From NCBI RefSeq assembly GCF_905196875.1, contig NZ_CAJJWO010000025.1, forward strand, positions 1 through 64,000: a DNA stretch of 64,000 nt, read 5' to 3'. The notes under the pieces are model-generated. The model saw only the letters and a program-made list of their open reading frames with translations. It did not search any database and was not told where the DNA came from. Both the position numbers and the translations under genes were made by a program. The DNA comes from an uncultured Parabacteroides sp. (GTDB lineage: Bacteria > Bacteroidota > Bacteroidia > Bacteroidales > Tannerellaceae). Numbering within the stretch: position 1 is the stretch's first letter; the number at the start of each line of letters is the position of its first letter. Shown piece by piece: positions 61,195 to 64,000 of the stretch.

Positions 61195-62268
61195 ATGAAT
61201 ACATTCGGAAATATATACAGATTAACCTCGTTCGGCGAGTCACATGGTCCGGGTATCGGAGGTGTTATCGATGGATGTCCGGCTGGCATCGAGTTGGACA
61301 CAGACTTTATCCAGCAAGAGTTGAACCGTCGTAAACCTGGCCAGTCAAGGATTACAACCCCCCGTAAGGAAGATGACGAAGTACAATTCCTATCCGGAGT
61401 TTATGAAGGAAAGACTACCGGTACACCGATCGGATTCATTATCTGGAATAAGAACCAGCATTCGTCTGATTACGACAATATGAAAACGGTTTATCGTCCT
61501 TCACATGCAGACTATACTTATCAGATGAAGTATGGTATCCGCGACCCTAAAGGTGGTGGACGTTCGTCGGCTCGTGAAACGATAGCCCGATGTGTTGCCG
61601 GTGCAATCGCCAAGCTTGCACTACGCCAGACAGGCATAAATATACAGGCATTCACCTCACAGGTCGGTCCTATCAAACTGGATGGTACTTACAAAGATTA
61701 TGACCTGAATCTGACAGAAGAAAATGCAGTAAGATGTCCCGATCCGGAGAAAGCCGCCGAAATGGAAAAGCTGATTGCAGAAGTGAAGTCGAAAGGCGAC
61801 ACGATCGGCGGTGTAATTACCTGCGTGGTAAAAGGTACGCCTGTCGGGTTGGGAGAACCTGTATTTGGTAAGTTGCATGCTGCTTTAGGACACGCCATGC
61901 TAACAATCAATGCAGTTAAAGGGTTCGAATATGGTGATGGATTTAATGCAGCTTTTTACCGCGGTTCCGAGCGTAACGACCGTTTCTTTAACGACAACGG
62001 ACACATAAATACCCGTACTAATAATTCAGGTGGTATACAGGGGGGTATTTCCAACGGCCAGGATATTTATTTCCGTGTTGCATTCAAATCGGTTGCAACC
62101 ATCCTTATGGAACAGGAAACCGTTAATATGGATGGTGAAGATACTATCCTGAAAGCTCGTGGACGTCATGATCCATGCGTCCTGCCTCGTGCCGTTCCTA
62201 TTGTAGAATCGATGACAGCAATGACAATATTAGATTATCTGTTACTCCAAAAGACAAGACAAAAATAA
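61195..62268 (+). CDS. aroC: Chorismate synthase
   Basis: 357 residues, standard length. The family signatures are RLTSFGESHGPGIGGVIDG at the N-terminus, the FMN-contact region GGGRSSARET, and RHDPCVLPRAVPIVESM near the end. It converts EPSP to chorismate using reduced FMN, the last shared step to aromatic amino acids. It follows slyD by 109 nt. No TAnnTTTG box was found in that gap, so read-through from slyD is possible. Confidence 0.97.
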   Translation: MNTFGNIYRLTSFGESHGPGIGGVIDGCPAGIELDTDFIQQELNRRKPGQSRITTPRKEDDEVQFLSGVYEGKTTGTPIGFIIWNKNQHSSDYDNMKTVYRPSHADYTYQMKYGIRDPKGGGRSSARETIARCVAGAIAKLALRQTGINIQAFTSQVGPIKLDGTYKDYDLNLTEENAVRCPDPEKAAEMEKLIAEVKSKGDTIGGVITCVVKGTPVGLGEPVFGKLHAALGHAMLTINAVKGFEYGDGFNAAFYRGSERNDRFFNDNGHINTRTNNSGGIQGGISNGQDIYFRVAFKSVATILMEQETVNMDGEDTILKARGRHDPCVLPRAVPIVESMTAMTILDYLLLQKTRQK

Positions 62269-62352
62269 TGTGCCAATAAGACAATATGCCAATTACAGAA
62301 ATATTTTTATCTCTATTGGCATATTGGCACATTATCACATCGACATATTATT
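62269..62352. repeat. Intergenic palindromic repeat, copy C (aroC-rlmH gap)
   Basis: AATGTGCCAATA and ATATGCCAAT on the left face ATTGGCATATTGGCACATT on the right. Here it lies between convergent genes and might help terminate transcription. Confidence 0.6.
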
Positions 62353-62825
62353 CATTCATGATGATAAGGTTCATTATTCAAGATCGTCATTGCCCGGTAA
62401 ACCTGTTCCACAAAGATTAAGCGGATCATCTGATGCGAGAAAGTCATTTTGCTTAATGAGATCTTTTCTGAAGCAGCTTTATAAACAGCCTCGCTAAATC
62501 CATAAGGGCCGCCGACAACGAAGACCAGGCGCTTCGAAACCGTATGCATCTTCCTTTCAATATAAGCAGAGAATTGCATCGAAGTAAACTCTTTACCCTT
62601 ATCATCCAGCAAAACCAACTGATCGCCGGCCTGCAACGCCTTTAAAATCAGTTCTCCCTCCCTCTCTTTTTGCTGTGACTCCGACAAATTCTTTACGTTC
62701 TTTATATCCGGAATAACCTCCATTTCAAATGGAATGTAATGGACTAAACGGTTCTTATATTCATTGATTGCCTCTACAAAATAACCGGCATCCGTTTTAC
62801 CTATTACGACCAGTGCAATTTTCAT
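62352..62825 (-). CDS. rlmH: 23S rRNA pseudouridine-1915 N3-methyltransferase
   Basis: 157 residues, standard length for this SPOUT enzyme. LLDDKGKEFTSMQFSAYI, VVGGPYGF (SAM site in the knot), SLSKMTFSHQMIRLIFVEQVYRA and the C-terminal YHHE are all present. It methylates pseudouridine 1915 in helix 69 of 23S rRNA on the 70S ribosome. It is divergent from the DUF4783 gene. Confidence 0.97.
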   Translation of the reverse strand: MKIALVVIGKTDAGYFVEAINEYKNRLVHYIPFEMEVIPDIKNVKNLSESQQKEREGELILKALQAGDQLVLLDDKGKEFTSMQFSAYIERKMHTVSKRLVFVVGGPYGFSEAVYKAASEKISLSKMTFSHQMIRLIFVEQVYRAMTILNNEPYHHE

Positions 62826-62873
62826 TCGTTTACATTATTAGTATTGAAGGCGCTAATTTACAGGAAAAATACA

Positions 62874-62881
62874 TACCTTTG
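62874..62881 (+). promoter_or_regulatory. Bacteroidota -7 box for the DUF4783/nadC operon
   Basis: TACCTTTG matches TAnnTTTG, 33 nt upstream of the ATG at 62915. Confidence 0.6.
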
Positions 62882-62914
62882 CATCAGAAAACTCATAAAA
62901 AGAGGAGATAGCTT

Positions 62915-63286
62915 ATGAAACGATTATTACTTACATTGGCATTGATACTCTCATTTTTGAGCGTCATGGCGGCCGATATTACTCCTATATCAAATGCCTT
63001 CAAAGGAGGAAATGCCTCTTCACTGACAGGAGCGATGGACCAGGAAGTAGACATAGCCTTGCCCGGCTCTTCCAAGAAATGTAATGGAAGCGAAGCTGTT
63101 AAGATGCTTTCTACGTTCTTTGGCAGCAATAAACCTACAGGTTTTTCCGTAGTTCATCACGCAGATAAAAAAGATGCCGGCTTCTTTGTCGGAAAACTTC
63201 CGACAGCCTCTGGCGAATATCGTGTGAACATCACTTACCGTGCCGACGGCGACAAAGCGATTATACAATCAATCAGAATAGAATAA
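62915..63286 (+). CDS. DUF4783 secreted protein
   Basis: 123 residues. The signal peptide covers about 1-19 (SFLSVMAA). The mature 100 residues fit the NTF2-like DUF4783 family: AFKGGNASSLTGAMDQEVDIALPG, the NGSEAVKMLSTFF helix, and the closing YRADGDKAIIQSIRIE strand. The function is unknown; the fold often binds small ligands. It is 3 nt upstream of nadC on the same strand, so the two are cotranscribed. Confidence 0.85.
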   Translation: MKRLLLTLALILSFLSVMAADITPISNAFKGGNASSLTGAMDQEVDIALPGSSKKCNGSEAVKMLSTFFGSNKPTGFSVVHHADKKDAGFFVGKLPTASGEYRVNITYRADGDKAIIQSIRIE

Positions 63287-63289
63287 CAA

Positions 63290-64000
63290 ATGGATCAGTT
63301 AATTGACGACTTAATTAAATTATCGTTTGCCGAAGATATCGGCGACGGCGATCATACAACTTTATGCTGCATTCCCGAAACAGCCATGGGAAAGAGCCAG
63401 CTTATCATTAAAGAAGATGGTGTTCTGGCCGGCGTAGAGATGGCAAAACGTATCTTCCACGACTTCGACCCGGAACTAAAAATGACTATCTTTATTAATG
63501 ACGGTGCAGAAGTAAAGAAAGGTGACATCGCTTTTACTGTAGAGGGAAAAGTACAGTCTCTATTGCAGACAGAGCGTCTGATGCTGAACGTTATGCAGCG
63601 TATGAGCGGTATCGCTACGACTACCCGTAAATATGTTAAAGCATTGGAAGGCACCAAAACCCGCGTATTGGATACCCGCAAAACAACACCGGGTATGCGT
63701 ATGATGGAAAAAGATGCTGTAAAGATCGGCGGCGGCGTTAATCACCGTATCGGGCTTTTCGATATGATCCTGTTGAAAGATAATCACGTAGACTTTGCCG
63801 GTGGCATCGAACAGGCTATTACCCGTGCACAGAACTATCTGAAAGAAAAAGGCAAGAACCTGAAGATAGAGATCGAAGTACGTAACTTCGACGAACTGCA
63901 AGAAGCCATGAATGTGGGCGGTATCGACCGTATCATGCTCGATAACTTCAATATTGAAGATACAAAGAAGGCAGTCGAAATGATCGGCGGACGCTTCGAG
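63290..64000 (+). CDS. nadC: Nicotinate-nucleotide pyrophosphorylase, N-terminal 237 residues (runs off window)
   Basis: The frame starts at ATG 63290 and is still open at the window edge. Motifs are GDHTTLC, LQTERLMLNVMQRMSGIAT, LDTRKTTPGMRMMEK (quinolinate-binding Arg and Lys), GGGVNHRIGLFDMILLKDNH, EVRNFDEL and IMLDNF. It converts quinolinate and PRPP to nicotinate mononucleotide in de novo NAD synthesis. About 45 C-terminal residues are missing compared with the usual length. Confidence 0.96.
   Translation, partial: MDQLIDDLIKLSFAEDIGDGDHTTLCCIPETAMGKSQLIIKEDGVLAGVEMAKRIFHDFDPELKMTIFINDGAEVKKGDIAFTVEGKVQSLLQTERLMLNVMQRMSGIATTTRKYVKALEGTKTRVLDTRKTTPGMRMMEKDAVKIGGGVNHRIGLFDMILLKDNHVDFAGGIEQAITRAQNYLKEKGKNLKIEIEVRNFDELQEAMNVGGIDRIMLDNFNIEDTKKAVEMIGGRFE

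Noticed and set aside
1..64000. tRNA, rRNA, CRISPR, insertion sequence or prophage genes
   Set aside because: Scanned by eye on both strands; no cloverleaf with a TTCGANNC arm in a gap, no spaced direct-repeat array of CRISPR type, and no transposase, integrase or phage protein was recognised.

Overview
The window reads as chromosomal DNA from a gut-type member of the Bacteroidales, most like Parabacteroides or Bacteroides. The reasons are four SusC/SusD pairs, ECF sigma/FecR regulation, DUF4301 and DUF4783 proteins, an acyl-ACP thioesterase inside an ilv operon, few recognisable Shine-Dalgarno sites, and repeated TAnnTTTG boxes typical of Bacteroidota primary-sigma promoters. I cannot fix the species from the sequence alone. 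No rRNA, tRNA, CRISPR array, transposase or integrase was found.

Layout. 1-9.7 kb holds housekeeping and envelope genes: an AraC-type tail, a beta-barrel protein and PCMD lipoprotein pair, a Tat-exported Gfo/Idh/MocA oxidoreductase, a DUF4301 protein, a RelA-like (p)ppGpp synthetase with a decayed HD domain, an MscS channel and a TPR protein. 9.7-20 kb is a compact polysaccharide utilisation locus (PUL): GH38-like enzyme, SusD, SusC and FecR on the minus strand, with the ECF sigma gene divergent. 20.2-27.1 kb is a minus-strand operon leuA-leuC-leuD-cimA-like-mgsA-leuB, preceded by a newly recognised leader peptide and attenuator. 27.2-28.4 kb is a secreted metallophosphoesterase. 28.5-39.0 kb holds two tandem paralogous SusC/SusD pairs. 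The pair at 28.5-33.6 kb lies behind a 292-bp invertible promoter, currently facing away from it. 39.7-46.0 kb is the ilvD-ilvB-ilvN-thioesterase-ilvC operon, also preceded by a leader peptide and attenuator. 46.1-46.5 kb is a repeat-rich gap. 46.5-57.1 kb is a second ECF/FecR-type PUL with a GH29-like lipoprotein and a beta-helix/PDZ protein. 57.2-64 kb carries a MalY/PatB lyase, an LtaS-like sulfatase-fold enzyme, slyD, aroC, rlmH, a DUF4783 protein and the start of nadC.

How the genes work together. The two amino-acid operons cover most of branched-chain amino acid synthesis. IlvBN, IlvC and IlvD make the 2-keto acids. LeuA, LeuCD and LeuB make the leucine precursor. The second LeuA-family protein closely resembles Leptospira-type citramalate synthase, so the same LeuCD/LeuB could also make 2-oxobutyrate for isoleucine. 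The leader upstream of leuA is rich in both Leu and Ile codons and the ilv leader in Val, Leu and Ile, which fits this division of labour. In both leaders an antiterminator at or just after the stop codon is complementary to the 5' arm of an intrinsic terminator.

The strongest candidates for something undescribed are the invertible promoter choosing expression of one of two paralogous SusC/SusD pairs, the Leu/Ile attenuator tied to a citramalate route, and the short palindromic or iteron-like repeats between sigma and anti-sigma genes and in the 46.1-46.5 kb gap. All functional statements come from reading the sequence; no database search was run.
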